Shown here: positions 42,811 to 57,296 of the stretch, one piece after another
Numbering within the stretch: position 1 is the first letter of the stretch
How the letters are laid out: each line of letters starts with the position of its first letter
Source: Tetragonia tetragonoides
Lineage: Eukaryota; Streptophyta; Magnoliopsida; Caryophyllales; Aizoaceae
Assembly (NCBI GenBank): GCA_038025085.1
Contig: CM076154.1
Coordinates: forward strand, 33,286,501 to 33,350,500
Length of the DNA: 64,000 nt
Direction: 5' to 3'
Notes under the pieces: generated by a model
What the model was told of the DNA's origin: nothing
The model's input: only the letters and a program-made list of their open reading frames with translations
The model's database searches: none
Position numbers and translations under genes: made by a program

Positions 42811-44400
42811 CCATAAGACACTGCAGTTGTATCTATTTCGGGGTTTTGCTCTTGATTTTAATGGCATTCTTTGTATTTGATGCACTGCAACGCTACAGAT
42901 GTAGTTTCTGATGTCTTACTAATTAAATGGTGCATGGGTGTGTTTCATGTTTCAAGAAACCTTGCATTGAAATTGAAATAATAGATAAAGACTTACATGA
43001 ATAGTTGATTTTTTTCCAAAGAATAAGGAAACCTTCCTATCTGAGGGAAATGAGACTCGATTCTAGGTCTTTACCGGGTATGAGTGAGGGATGACGGATG
43101 AGCCCACCCCAAGCTCAAACTAAATAAAGAGTTTTGATGAAATTAGTCTAAAACCTTCATTTTTATAGTCATGTAGCCAATAATTTATTTTTATTTTTTT
43201 TTGATAATCACCAATAATTATTTTCAAAATGGTGTTTTTTTCCTTCTTGTCATTTCTTTTTTCTGATGAAATGTCACTCTCACATAAGCACAGTGTTAAA
43301 TATCCAAATTTGACAAGTGATTCACTGTCATTACTTTAGTCTCTAAAGACTCTTAACTAGAGTGCCAATTCGTAGTCATGGCCTTGAGCCCTTAACTATT
43401 GACAGTTGAGGTGTCCGTGGTAATTTTTTGCCTCAGAAACAACTCATTACATAACAACAGGTCTTGTATGGGACAAACCTATCTCATGAGACGTGGGATG
43501 GAGATAGGAGAGAGAAAAAGAAGGGGAAACTAGAGAGACCCTATCCAATAGATCCACCTTATACAAGTTTTTGTGATTTCATAATGCACAGTTTCTTGGA
43601 AAGGCCAATAACTGGAGATTTGAGAACTATGGGCTATGGCTACGTTAACCCATAAGGCCCTAAGTAACCCCGGATGAAACTCCCTCCTTAGACCTTAGTC
43701 CTTACCAAAGCACTACATGAAAACTTGCGTTATGTTTGTGTTTAGGGAGCCAAAGGTTTTAACGGCCAAGGGGTGGGATGAGCTCTTCACGGTAAACTCT
43801 ACTTTCCTTCACTCTTCAGTTTCTGAACACTGGGGAGGGGAGTGTGGCTAGCAGTTTCCGAACACTGGTGCTGTGGTGCGCAATCAAGTCACTGGAGGGA
43901 TGTACATTTAGCAAATCTACAAATGTTGGCATGTACATTTCATTATTTCATCAAGATTCTCACTCATAACTAGAGGGAACATTGACAACAGTACTTCGCA
44001 TGCCTTGTTCCGTTGTTCGTTCTTACTAACACAAGTACACAACACACGGTTGAAGAAATCTTCGGAATTTTTAGCATCTTCAGATTTGAAAGAACCTGAA
44101 CTGCAAACTTGCAAAGAAACCACGGGAAAGAAGACACTTATACACTGTAGGAACCGCAAAATGACAGCTTTTAGCCGTTAACACGACTACACTCCAATCA
44201 TATTTAAACAAGTGATTTACTTCAGCAAAATTTTGTATAATAATCTTGTCAAGAGTTTCAAAATTAACAGCAGAAAGGTGATGCTAACATAACAGAATGC
44301 CTAATGTGAACTATTACAAGCAGCAATGAACAAGCAACTATAAATTATAAACCTTTGCATGAGTTGCAAAATCAGAGATACTTTGTAAATCTTTTCATGA
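42811..44400. other. Intergenic between XLG pseudogene and PES
   Basis: 43590-43810 is a diverged copy of a sequence also present at about 61350-61530 (aaaggccaat...gagccaaa...gggtgggatgagctcttc), so a dispersed repeat. A minus-strand open stretch at 43917-44159 (S-E-D-F-F-N-R-V-L-C-T-C-V) has protein-like composition but no recognised family; it may be an exon remnant or part of the PES 3' flank. Confidence 0.4.
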
Positions 44401-47400
44401 CTACCGCTTTTTTTCAATTTTTTGTTTTCTGGACTTCAAAAGGTCAACCGCAGCCTGCTTCCGTTTGTTCCCAATCTCCATTGCATTAAGAAGTCCCCTC
44501 TTACGGCGAGACATGCCGAGTTTGTCCATATTGTTCGCGTCCTCAGCAATTTGATCCAAATCAGGTTGATTGTCTGAAGCCTCCATGTCTCCAGCCAAAC
44601 TTGGCTGCGTAGAACCAGAAGCCTTGCTGATCCCCTGGAGTTCCATGTTCAACTCCTCGTGATACTGTCTCTCAAGACTCAACATCTGCACCAAAAATGT
44701 AAGAGCTCACAACCCAGTAATAATACTGCCAACCGCAGGGAGCTACATATACCGGACATTCAGGACAACACAAAGAACTAGGTAACACTTAGAACTGATG
44801 AATATTGCTTCACATCCTACTAGTCTACGACTCCCAAGTCCCCAGAAGCTTTTTATGTCCATGCCAATTGACATTCACTTGTAACTGATGAATAGCATTT
44901 CACATTCTATTAGTCTACTACTCCCAAGTCCCCAGAAGCTTTTATGTCCACACCAATTGACATTTTCAAGTACCAATTTTCCAGGATAACAGATGTCAAT
45001 TCAGATAGGCCAAGATACGACTTGTGTTTCTAACAAATTTATCCCATTACCTCCCTCACTTATCAGTAGAGTAACTAATAAACGAAAAGTACCGTCAGAT
45101 AGCCTTGTTTTTTAATGTCAAGAGAACAAGAGATCATATTTCTTTTTTTTACTAACCTAAATAAGGAAACATCAAAAAGTATGTATGCCAAAACATGGAA
45201 AGCTTTTCTCATGATGTCGAGAAAAACTGAAAATAATGCAACGGCACATTAATATGATTATGTTGCGTGCTAGCAGAGAAACTGATGAGCACAGGACCGT
45301 CAATAAGCACAAACAAGAGAGCATATTTCAACTGAACCATATCTCCACTCAAAGCGGACAAACTATTTTGAGCATTTTAACAATTTGAGACTATCTAATG
45401 TACATTAGAGATAGTTAGGACATTTATTGTTTTACGTAAAAATTGATTTTTTTTTCTTAAGTTTTGTTTTAATGTCCAGAAAAGAAAAAGGACAAACAGG
45501 TCAACTTTCACTAGATGGTAACGCGTTTATTTAATAAGTTAGGTTCACGTAGAGGATTTCCAAGCAGTTTAATAAATAGGCTAGGTTCGGGCCGAGAGAT
45601 CATTGAGCTGTTTAACCTTGACACGAGCACGAATCCACACGACCTATTATATAGCCTAGGTGCACCTAACCATATCCCAGACAATATCAAATGGTGGTTC
45701 GTGAACATAATAAAAAAAACCTCTTTTTGGCAATAGTAATAGCCAGTCACATGAGGTGTGTTAAGCTGGACTCTTTGCAAACACTAATCTCATTGTTGAT
45801 TGATGCTCTGATTTTGTTTCTCTACTCTAGCTCACCTTTTGTTATTGTTTACTTTAGACCAAATTGATCCCTTTACTATCTTTCTATTTTGAAACGGGGG
45901 GAGGGAGGGCCTTGCTTTCTGTAGAACTACATATTTCTCATTGCAGCAGACCAGACTCTAACAGTAACATTAGTTGGTGTTAGTCAGCGAGCAGCTAATA
46001 TTAAAGGTTCATTCTTTTTAGAAGCAATATAGTAACTCAAGCACAGAAAGTCGGTAACTGCACTCCTTGCAAACATCACATGCAAGGGTTGATGAAAACT
46101 TGGAAGTTAACTACTCACCAACTAAGCAAAGCCACACAATTTATTAAAATTTTCATTTGTTTAGGAGCAGAGCATTCAGAACAGTATGTCATCAAACAAG
46201 TTCAAATATATGATATCAGGTTCCCACCAACAATTTCAGATTAAAGGATCATTGACAAAAATGCTCATTGCAACATACTAGACCAAAATTAATTGTAATC
46301 AACCAACAGCCATAAGAAGGTACCTTCTGCTTTCTCTCAGCTGCCTCCCTAGCTTCCACACGACTAGCAATACTGTCCAAGACGGTATTCTGAGTATCAT
46401 CCAAATCATCATCTCCAACAGCCGGCACTGGGAGGACGTTTTCTTTAGCAGCAGCCTGAAGCCGTTTAATTTTCTTCGCATAGTCAGGGATATAGCCCTC
46501 TTCTTCATTGTCAACAAAGGGAGAGAGATGTGGCGGAGGTACCCTGCATAACCCTCATATAAGTCTATAGCAACCTCTAAGGCAATTGTTGCCTCAAGCC
46601 CAAATTAGAATTTTACATCAACCAGAACTGTGAAAGCCAACGAATATGTTCTTTTAAATTCCCTTGGATTCAGAGAGACAGTACCTTGACTAATCTAAAC
46701 TTCAAGAATAAGAAGTTAAACCCAGGTGTACATTATTTCAATGGTTGCAATGCATTTCATCTCTCCTTATAAAAGTTAACTTTTATTACAAGGATAAGAA
46801 AAGGTATAGTTGGGCCTCAGACTTAGAGAAAAAAAGGCTTCCAGTCAACACAAAGGTCCAAGAACAAGATCTAAAAGATCTAAAACATTGCTCAAGAACA
46901 ATGGCCTAGAAACCATGTCACATAAACCAGTGTGAAAAAGAAAATGAATAGAGACAAGCTTCCAGATACATACCTTCCCACAAGATAATCTTCAGTTGGC
47001 AGTATTAAGCGTGCATTCACACAATCAAAAACCCATTGTGGCTGAATATATTCCCTAGAAAGAAACATATGATCCTGTGTTGGCCGATCAACAATCTGTA
47101 CAGCAGATATGAACAATAAAAATTATGTAAATCCTAGCATCCTAATACAGGAGATAAAAGCAAGGTGCTCCACAGATATCCATAAAGTTAAAACAGTAAT
47201 TATCTAGAGCTAAACATGAACTCGAGTTAAAGATAACCTGGAACCAACTGTACATAAAAAAATATCTCAAAACCACCAAGGCTAAAGGGAATTTTATAGG
47301 GTATTGTCTCCATGAGCATTTGAATGTGGCCTGTGCACCATATGTTCTAAGGATAATTAGCAGTAATATCTCCATATTCCATAATACAATGATCCTTCAG

Positions 47401-50400
47401 TGGTGAATATATTATCTTCTTTTGATACTGAACAATGCATTGTTTTTCCTTTGCTCGCATGTCTGCAATAAGAATGATTGCAGAAGACATACTTGGATGT
47501 CATCAATAATGCCTATCAATATTGTACTCTATAAATCCAAAACAGAATGTTTTAGGATTAGCAACATGGCCAACATCCCAAAGAAATGTCATTTTCTCAA
47601 ATGACAGCAATATAAGAATGTCACTGTGAACCGGAGTTTGTTAGGGACAGGGTTCTGTATTTTTCCTCTGCACGGGCTAAGGCGGCTAGGGCTCTTAAGG
47701 AGTTTTCCCTCAGGGATTTTCAATGTCTTTAGGATGTTTTGTAACTAGTAGCTTCTTATTTTCAAAAAGTAAGAATGTCAATGGGCTAATCAACATCCAT
47801 ATAAATATATAATATTCATTTTCCCTAACAGCAATGCATATCTAACTTTCCCATACTACACCCAAATCCATTCATCTATTTAACCCAACCTGTCTCCACT
47901 TTCAAGTTCCACCTACCAATAAGCAAGTTAAGACATTTTTTTGGAACATGCATTACGTTTCACCGCAGCACTAAAACCGTAAGTGGCTTAAAAAATTAAG
48001 ATATAACCGACTCATATATACATAAGTCTTCCGCTGCCAAGTGAAGAATGGAAACATTCTAGCAGGCTCAATAGTACATTTCTGTATCTCTCCCACCATG
48101 ACAATTGAGTTTCTCCTCACTTTTTTCTTTCTCCGACTTTTTCCTTTTAAGTTCAACCTTCCCACGGATGTTCATAAACTTAATCATGATTGTTAATTTC
48201 TTTTTAATGTCCACAATGAACCGCAGCTACAATGAAGATCGGCAACTCCATTACGCCACCTCACACCCTCAGAAAGGGAAAATGTACCAGGTTTGACCAA
48301 TGCCTGCATTGCCTACCAGTACTTGACAGAGAGCTCATTAATGGAGCCTGGATCTCCTATAATACTGGGAGCCCCAACATAATCTTACCTACCTCAGTAA
48401 TTTCCCATTTTAGTAACCGAGTGCAGCACCCATGTGGTTGTGAGTTGCGTCAAACTGACCCACAATCAATAAAGGGATATACCGAAGAATGAGCATTTGA
48501 TAAAAAGAGAAGGGGGGGGGGGACTACACACATATTTGGACCCTACACACATTTGAACCCACTTGCTTACGATATTCAATACAACCGAAATCACCGAATA
48601 GGAATGCTAAAGAGAACTCTAGGCCATGTGTGCACACCAACAGAACACGACACGATTTAGTAGGACTTCTGTTAACGGTATGGGGCAACAAACAAGAAAA
48701 TACCTCAAGAATATATATCTGCAATAAAGAAACCCATCCATGGCAAATACTTCAAAAATCATACTACCACTCACATGCTTTGACAGTTTCCCAAAAAAAC
48801 CCAACACAAGCTTTTAGACCCTAGAAATGACGCAACGCAGTAAACTTCCAAAAATAAGAGTACATCTTTTATATGTCAAATGCATCACATTGAAGTATTT
48901 AACACAAGAATTTCAATTTTTCAGCTCACCTGGTGCGTAATGCTCTGATCGGTCATCTCAAACGGAGCCCCATTTCCCTCCCAAGAGACTGCACCACCAA
49001 ACGCAGAGATAACAAAGAGCAAAGACTCCCTGGGCACCTGTAATGATTGACCAGCATAAATAAGAGAATAATATACACAGCTTAAAAAAGAGAATAATAT
49101 ACACAACCAAAACCAGATATAAATGTACAGGGACATGGTAGAAAAAACCGCATAGCAAATGTGAAGGCAATACAAAAACGGAGTACATGGCAAAACTATC
49201 AAGCAAAGCATGCCACTAACAATGGCCATGATTGTACACAATCATCAATAGCAAGTTTACTTCATAGCCGCTCCCATGATTGTACTCAAGACAGGAACAC
49301 AATTATGACTGTGTCACTTCTATGGCTGTAAAGTGATCCCTACTTGTCTAACAAATCTCACCTCTCGACTCAAAAAGAATTTCATGTCCCTAAAAAGAGA
49401 TCTGCATTTTTTGGTTTCTTCATCTTCATCGTTGACGACCTCAGTTTCTTCAACAAGCTGCATCAATGTTCCCGGCTCAGTGGGAGCAAGTTGATGCTGA
49501 AGTTGTGCAAGTGTTAGTTGTGCTTCATATTGTTGTCCTCCTTGGTTGTCCTGCAGCATCTCCACAGAGGAGGCTCTAGACCGGCCAATGTGTCTTGAAA
49601 GTACATATAGATCTGGAGCATCAAGGGCATAAGAAAATGAACCTTGCGTATACAGGATTGTGGTTTCAAGGATTTGAAATTCAATGTTTTAAATCATGAA
49701 CTAGATTTTAAGTAGAAAGAAGACCTGCTGCTAGTGCTTCCAGACGAGGATCAAGAATTGGTGGATACTTCACATGTATGGAATGATAAAGTTTGAAATT
49801 TACAAAAGCAAGAAGTGCCTGCAACAAGAGACAGTATATCAGAAGAAAATTGCTCAAAACTAACCTATGCCACACAATGTATTTAAATTAGAGTATACAA
49901 AACTTCATGAAATTGGAGATAGCTCAGGCTCTAAAGCATAAACATTGCCCTGTTGATGCGATAAAATGACCTACGCTTGATCTAACAACGTGAACTTGAT
50001 ACAAAACTATAAAATTCATATAAAACTGCGAGGGGGAGGGGGGCCAAGTGACTTGACCCACTATTACCTCATGAAATTCCAGAAAAGTTAACAGCACATT
50101 AAAATCAATATCATCAGTCAAGACTTGTTGTAACGCATGAGGGGTTATCCATGTTACCTTCTGTCCCTCAACTTCCGCCTGCACACACAAGCATCAAAAA
50201 AAGTAGTTCATGAGCATTTCATCAGATAGATAGCCCACACGCTTCATCAGTAAAAATATTTCAAAGCCAAAGTCACACTGCAATGAGAAATATGCCAGAA
50301 ACACCTTAGTACCTGGTAATATATGCCTTTTACTGAAATAAAAGTTTTCCGCAACTTGTGAGTACGGGCAATGTATGCTTGCCATTCATGACTTAACCTA

Positions 50401-51880
50401 AACACAAGATCAACACATTAAGCTATGAAAGTTGAACTAAGACAAGTTTCGCAGGAGTAGGTAAATTTCACGAGCAAAACAGATACATCATCTCAGTAAC
50501 AACCTACGACAATTATGGACACGCTGTACGGCAACTTTTTCATCCTGTAATGTGGGCAAGGCAGCAAAGAGATGAATCATGGTAAGAGAGTCATCCAGAT
50601 CTCGGAGGGCATCAACAAACCTTGGATACCTACATCGCCACACAGGATTCTTTAGGTTATTAAGAAACAAATTGTGAAAACCGCATGCTCAATGAAGAAA
50701 CCATACAAACCTCTCCAGGATTTGCCTATCTAGATTGTAAGTGGGCTGCTGAGCTAAAAGGCGTTCAGCACGGACCGGATTCTTCTTTGCTTTAGCCTTT
50801 TGAACCTTCCTATTATGGGTCCTTTGGTCCCGAAACACATCCAAAATCGGATCATGATGGATGAACGATATATCCTTAGTATGATAATACGTCTGATGAT
50901 TTCCTTTTACTTTCTTCTTTGGGTCTCGTGGGAATACACCTTTAAGAATGCATACTCTCCTGAAGAAAGAAATGATAAATATTAGGATCTTATTTTTGCT
51001 CCAGCCAAGAAAACTCCCAGACCATCAACAAATAAAGAGAGTGGCCTGATGGATAGCATTTAAAATGCTTTATTATAACAGAAGCAGTAAACCGCATTAT
51101 AATTAAGATAAACCGCCACCTAAAGAATAGAATAAACCTTCTAAATGCTAAAAGGGCACAGAAAAACCTCATTATCCAAACACTATTAGCTCCATAACTG
51201 ATTCAGGTGGTAGCTCCATAACTGATTAAGGTGGGTGCTTGCTGGAAACCCTTTCAAATGTGTGCTTTCCCCAATACCAGTATAACCCATTATCAAAAGA
51301 AACTCATCATCAAAAATCAAAAATGTAAAAGGAAATCCTTTCAATCATGCTTTACTCAGTAAAGCACTTACAAACAGTAATTAGTTCCAAATTTTAAAAT
51401 AAAATCCATCTAAATTTCTTGACTATTAGCTCAGAACTTGTCACTTTTGCTGCTATACTTGAAACCACAAAATTGGTTCAAAAAATTTACCTTAAAAACA
51501 AAATTGAAGACTAGACTATAAAGTACAACTCAAGTTAGATACCAAACATCCTTAAAAAAAAAAACCCACAAACATAATAACTATAATAACTAACCCAAAG
51601 ACATACAACAAATTTTCAATAAAACCAAATTAGAGAAAAACTAACCTGAAAAGAGGGAGAGTGACTTGGAGTTGCTTGACAGCTTGAGACCTAGTGACAT
51701 ACTTGGCAGCATTTCCTTCTTTTTTCTTCCCCTTTTTGAGAAAAAAATAAGAATCAACAAGAGAAATAATTACAAATTTGTAGGTTCGAAACAAAATTCA
51801 AAAGAGCAATTGAGCATATGTTAAGTTTTTCTCTTGGATGGGCAATAGTAGCATACCGCAGGTCTATAATGCTTCGGCAT
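44401..51880 (-). CDS. PES: Pescadillo homologue, ribosome biogenesis factor, 12 exons
   Basis: Exons (minus): 51880-51857, 51731-51646, 50959-50711, 50629-50504, 50397-50313, 50178-50068, 49818-49725, 49612-49362, 49037-48930, 47095-46974, 46543-46324 and 44685-44401. All have GT/AG borders and all phases agree, giving 586 residues plus TAG, close to the length of plant PES. The protein starts [19 protein letters not shown]. The Pescadillo N-terminal domain spans about 5-280, with a Gln/Glu-rich linker at about 285-325. A BRCT domain lies at about 335-425 ([21 protein letters not shown]), followed by an acidic segment and a basic coiled-coil tail ending K-K-R. Known role: with BOP1 and WDR12 (PeBoW complex), nucleolar, needed for maturation of the large-subunit rRNA. 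No lesion seen; the only intact conserved gene here. Confidence 0.97.
44792..44962. repeat. Direct repeat of about 90 bp in last PES intron
   Basis: aactgatgaat begins at 44792 and 44883; both units share tagtctac, actcccaagtccccagaagc and ccaattgacatt. Intronic, no splice signal is disturbed. Confidence 0.85.
47624..47769. mobile_element. Short retroposed insertion in PES intron 9
   Basis: An 11-bp direct repeat taagaatgtca flanks it (47613-47623, 47770-47780). The 146-bp insert ends gttttgtaactagtagcttcttattttcaaaaag, resembling plant LINE 3' ends, so probably a strongly 5'-truncated LINE copy on the plus strand. It lies deep in the intron between exons 9 and 10. Confidence 0.6.
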
Positions 51881-52275
51881 CGTCGACGAACAGAGGAGAG
51901 AGGAGAGAGAGAGGCGCCAAATGATGGGAGATGTTAGGGTTTTAAGACTCAGACCGCTCCGATTAATGTCAAGTCTGTGCTCCTGATTTGTGACCTAGGC
52001 CCGTGAGCCCGACCCGTCTCGGCTTAATAGAGCCCAAAAATACAACAACTCAACCAAACTGGTCTTGGGCCGGTATCATTAGTAAAAAAAAACACCAAAA
52101 AAATGAATAAAATAAAAAATTAACCCAACAAATAAAAATAATAATTAAAAAACACGAGTCGGAAAGTGTAGCCGACTTGGTCACACTCTCTCATAATTTT
52201 TTTATTTTTTTATTTTTGTGAATTTTTTTTTTTTTCGAAATGTAGTAAAATTTATTCTTGGACACCCACTACTTC
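51881..52275. other. 5' flank of PES
   Basis: A (ga)-rich leader lies just upstream of the PES start (51890-51915). Beyond it are A-rich sequence and T-runs, and at 52254-52274 the left copy of a probable LINE target duplication. No other gene. Confidence 0.5.
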
Positions 52276-54098
52276 ATTTTTTCTTTTCTTTTTTTTGAGT
52301 GAAAGACCGATAAAACAGTCTCCGATCTTCCATTAAATGAGATAAATCATCTTCCAAAGCGGACAAGACATTGGTCGGGAAAGAAGACTCCCAAAACCGA
52401 CACCCTACTTTCCATGGTTGCATATGTGCAAGCTCATGAGCTAACTTGTTACCTCCTCTACGAATAAAAGACCAAGACACATCTACGAAACTGGAAATAA
52501 GCACCATAATATCATCAACAACTAAATCAAAAGAACTACGACCCCTACCTTTTCCCAACACCACAAAAGCGAATCTGCAACTGGACGTGAACTAACCGGG
52601 ATTGGAAGGACCTTTTCCACTTGGAATGGAAGGCAAACACTAGAAACCTTCGACACATTCCACCACTTGATTCAAGAGCTCACTTACCCTCATATTAGGA
52701 TTGTGATCTCCCATAGGCGAAACCAGCTTATGTGAACCATTACACAATAATCACGGGTCACCCCCAAACACGAACATTTTCTCCTGTGCCAATTCGCCAT
52801 CTCATTCCCTTCCGAAGCACCCCAAAGAACCTCCCAAATTCCCCGCCATGTGTAGCTAGGATTTGTACCTAGCGAAGAATTGAGAAAATCTCCATTCGGA
52901 AGATATCTAGCACGCTAAACATCTCCAAGCAGGCCACCTTCACCATTTGCGAGCCTCCAAGCTTGTTTTCCAAGTAAGCCCAATTGAAAAACTTGAGGTC
53001 ACGAAAGCCAAGGCCTCCTTCCTTCTTTGGTTTGCACAACTTTTTCCATGAGAGCGAGTGAATCTTTTTCTCATTCTTTTTCTGGCCCCATAAGAATTGA
53101 GAAATCATGGATCGAACATCATTGCAGAAATTCGTTGGCATTTTAAAGACACTCATCTCATAGGTCAGGAGTCAAGACTGATTAGGCCACTGCCTTTATC
53201 ATCACTTCCCTATCTGCTCTTGATAGCAACGAACATTTCCACCCTTAAAGCTTTTTCCACAACTTTTCTTTCATAGACCCATAGAATACCTTTTTTTAGC
53301 GACCCACCATCAAAGGCAACCCCAGATAACGATCATGTTGATCCACCTCAACCACTCCCAGCAAATCTAACACATCATTTTTAACTCCAGTACGCACTCC
53401 TCTATTAAACCAAACATTAGACTTCCCATAGCTAACCATCTGGCCAGACGCCTTTTCATACAAAGTCATAATATCTCGAATACCATTTGCTGCATTAACA
53501 GAGGCCTTTTCAGATTATCATCTGCAAAAAAGAGGTGAGCAATTGACGGAGCACCAGTACAAATATGAGCCCAATAAATTACACGCTCCTCCTCCGCCAC
53601 TCTAATCAGCCCCAACAAAGCCTTTGCACATAAAATGAACAAATACGATGAAATAGGGTCCCTTTGACGAAGGTCCCGTTCTGATTTAAAGGACTCAGTT
53701 GGCTGCCCATTTATCAAGACCGAGAAGGACACCGATCTCACACATACCATCACATGACTAATCCATGCCTCATCAAAGCCCATACGTTCCAAAACTTTCT
53801 TAAAAAAAATCCACTCCACTCTATCATACGCTTTAGCCATATCAAGCTTCAGAGCAAATTATCCCTTTCCGAAACTTACATTTTTCATATAGTGAAACGT
53901 AAGCACTCTGATTCAAATATACGATCCTCGGTAAGAACTCTTTCAATCTGTTCACTAGGACTTTGGAGATTAGCTAATACAAGACATTACAAAAACTAAT
54001 CGGCCTAAAGTCCATTATTTGCTCTGATTTTTTCTTCTTGGGAATTAAAACTAGAAAAGTATGATTTAACTCCTCCATCATTTCACCCTCACTACTTC
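52276..54098 (-). mobile_element. L1-type LINE remnant: RT and RNase H pieces
   Basis: Minus-strand order: RT (M-A-K-A-Y-D-R-V-E-W, then G-D-P-I-S-like R-D-P-I-S, then H-L-F-F-A-D-D) at 53840-53490; RT C-terminal part (G-G-L-G-F-R-D-L-K-F) at 53156-52869; RNase H end (F-I-R-R-G-G-N-K-L-A-H) at 52564-52274. Frames are broken many times. A T-rich run at 52275-52296 marks the poly(A) end. A near-repeat attcttg(g)acac(c/t)cactactt at 52254-52274 and 54099-54119 is a plausible target duplication, making this a 5'-truncated insertion of about 1.8 kb. Confidence 0.85.
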
Positions 54099-54606
54099 AT
54101 TCTTGACACTCACTACTTTATAGTGGGTGTAGCCAAGTTGGCTTTGTCTAATAATAAGTCTCCAGTACTTACAGCTTGTCGTATTGCCTAACAGCTCCTC
54201 TTAGATGTAGCCAAGAATTTGCCGAGATCACGTAGAATATTCATAGAAGATCGAAATTAAACTTGTTATTAAGTAATCACATTTTATTAAGGGTATTACT
54301 TTAATATTCACCATGAAGCAACATAATAGAATTCATGTAGAATATTCTTTTAATCAACTTTCATCACTACATAATATACATAGTACTTCGGCCTTGCGTT
54401 TGAACCGCAGATGGTATATGCAAAACCAATAATTGTTAAACAAACAAACTTGATGACTTTTCCTTTAAAAGAACTGTGGAATACATTGACTTTTGGGGCT
54501 GTGAAAGAGAAGTCAAGCATAAGTGGGAGAACTGAGTAATCATGCGTTGGGAGCTTGATATTGTAGCTTCTATGAAAGGATAATTGGGGCGGATCATATA
54601 TAGTTA

Positions 54607-57296
54607 CTAGTTTTAACTCCGTGCTTCGCACGGACTCGTTAATATCTCTCGGAAATGAAGATAATTTTTTAGGTGATATCTCATGTCTGTTTTACATTTG
54701 ACTATTTTAGTTTTTTTTTTTTTTTGTTATGAAATATCTTTTTAAATCGATCTATATCTAAAATAGAATAAATGTAAAAGAGATTAATTTATGAACATGA
54801 GGCCTACCTCAAAATTCCAAAACGTAAAAGAAAATTCAATTTAATGAAGTAAGATTTATAATTTTTAGAGTTATGTAACTAAAATTATGTGTTTTTAGTT
54901 TGAAATAATATAAAAACAAATCAATAATAAAGTCAAGTGATGATGATCATGTGGGACTTGGATGATATTTATTAAGCTATATGTGGCAAAGTTGTTCACA
55001 TGTAGCGTCTAACATGTCATTTTACACGAACATTCCCTTTATATGGCGTCTACATTTTATCACTGCACTCAAAAGATACAGCTTGTATAAGACATATGTA
55101 TCTCATTTTGATTTTTTTTTTTTACAAATCCAATCAATTGAACTAAGATTTATAAATTTTTGACTCAGGTAACTAAATTATTTTATTTTCTAATATAAAA
55201 ATATGCTAATATATAAGTTATAGTAAATCCAACTTATGATAACACATTTTTGGGTGACACTTGGATAATGAGTTGTTAGGTTATGTGGTAAGTTTTGCTT
55301 ATATTGCGACTTAGGTGTCATCGTCACACGAATGTGGGCCTCTATGTGGTGTCCTACGCGTGTCGTGCCCACGTGAATTGAACTTGGATGATCATGTGGG
55401 ACTTGGTGATATTTGTTAAGTTATGTGGATGATCATTTCACACGAACACTCCCTCTTTTGTGGCGTTTACATGTTATCACCGCACCCAAAGGACCCAATT
55501 TGTATAGGATATATATCTCATATTAAACTTTTTGTAAATCCAATACATTGAAGTCGGATTTATAATTTTTTAACTTAGGTAACTAAAATTATTTTATCTT
55601 GTGATATAAAAAAATGCTAATAAATATGCAATAAAGCCAACTAATAATGAGATATTAATGGGTGACACTTGGATGATGATAAGTTGTTATGTTATGTGGC
55701 AAACTTTGCTTGTGTGGCGACTTAGGTGTCATCGTCACACGACTTTAAGCCTCTACGTGGCGTCCCACGTGTCATGCCCACCCAGATTTGAGTGCTTATG
55801 TAGCATCCCACGTGTCGTGCCCATATGAAATCGACTCACTTTTATATCACCACTTGAGTTAGGACCCAATTTTAGTGTGGAACTCAATTAATGTATTACA
55901 AATATGGTTATTATATGTATTTTATCCTTAGCCTCTATAAAACTTTCCCTAAAAGATGTCAAACTTTATAAGCTTATATATAGGACATATATATCTCATT
56001 TTGAAGTATTTTTCATGACCAATGCAATGACGTAAAACTTCTATTTTTTACAATTGCGTAACCAAAGTTATTTTATCTTCTAATTTGAAATAAATAGGCT
56101 AATAAATATAGATGTTATATCTAATTACTATATGAATGTCATGAATAAAGACACATTTATTAGTTACACTTGTACGACTTGCTTATGTTGTTGCTTACGT
56201 GGAGCTTAGATATCATCACTACACGAAATTGGGTCTCCAAGGTAGCGGCCTACATGGTGTGCCCACACGAAATTGACTCAACTTTATGTAGTTTGAAATA
56301 ATATACTAATAAATATATGATAATGTGGAGTAATAATGACGACTCTAGGACAACTCAATGATGATTTGTTAGGCTATGTGGCAAAATTGTGCATATGTGT
56401 CATGGTCACATGAACATTCTCTCTTATGTGGCGTCCCACGTGTAATCACCGCATGGAGAAAAAAAAACTGTTATAGGACATATATATATCTCATTTTGAA
56501 GTACTTTTCAAATCCAATCCAATGGAGCAAGATTCAATTTTGTTTTTTTGCATTACGTTACTAAAGTTATTTTATTTTTAAATTTGAGAATATGATAATA
56601 AATATATAATTAAATGAAACAATGATTAGACATTAATGGCGAATGATGTGTTATATTACGTGGCGTACATGTCATCACTATATGAAAGAGCTGTTTGCGT
56701 GGCAGCCGCTTACGTGGCGCTTAGGTATCATCACCACACGAAATTGGGTCTCCAAGGTAGCGGCCTACATGGTGTGCCCACACGAAATTGACTCAACTTT
56801 ATGTAGTTTGAAATAATATACTAATAAATATATGATAATGTGGAGTAATAATGACTCTAGGATAGCTCAATGATGATTTGTTAGGCTATGTGGCAAAATT
56901 GTGCATATGTGTCATGGTCACATGAACATTCTCTCTTATGTGGCGTCCCACGTGTAATCACCGCACGGAAAAAAAAAAAACTTTTATAGGACATATGTAT
57001 CTCATTTTGAAGTACTTTTCAAATCCAATCCAATGGAGTAAGATTCAATTTTTTTTGCATTACGTAACTAAAGTTATTTTATTTTTAAATTTGAGAATAT
57101 GATAATAAATATATAATTAAATGAAATAATGATTAGGCATTAATGCCGGATGATGTGTTATATTACGTGGCGTGCATGTGCTTACGTGTCATCACTATAT
57201 GAAAGAGCTGCTTGCGTGGCATCACACGTGTCGTCCTCACACGATTAAGGCCCCTGCGTGGTGTCCCACGTGTCGTGGCCACACGAAATAAACTCA

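Noticed and set aside
45511..45780. Overlapping open frames inside a PES intron
   Set aside because: Short, on both strands, no known domain; intronic DNA.
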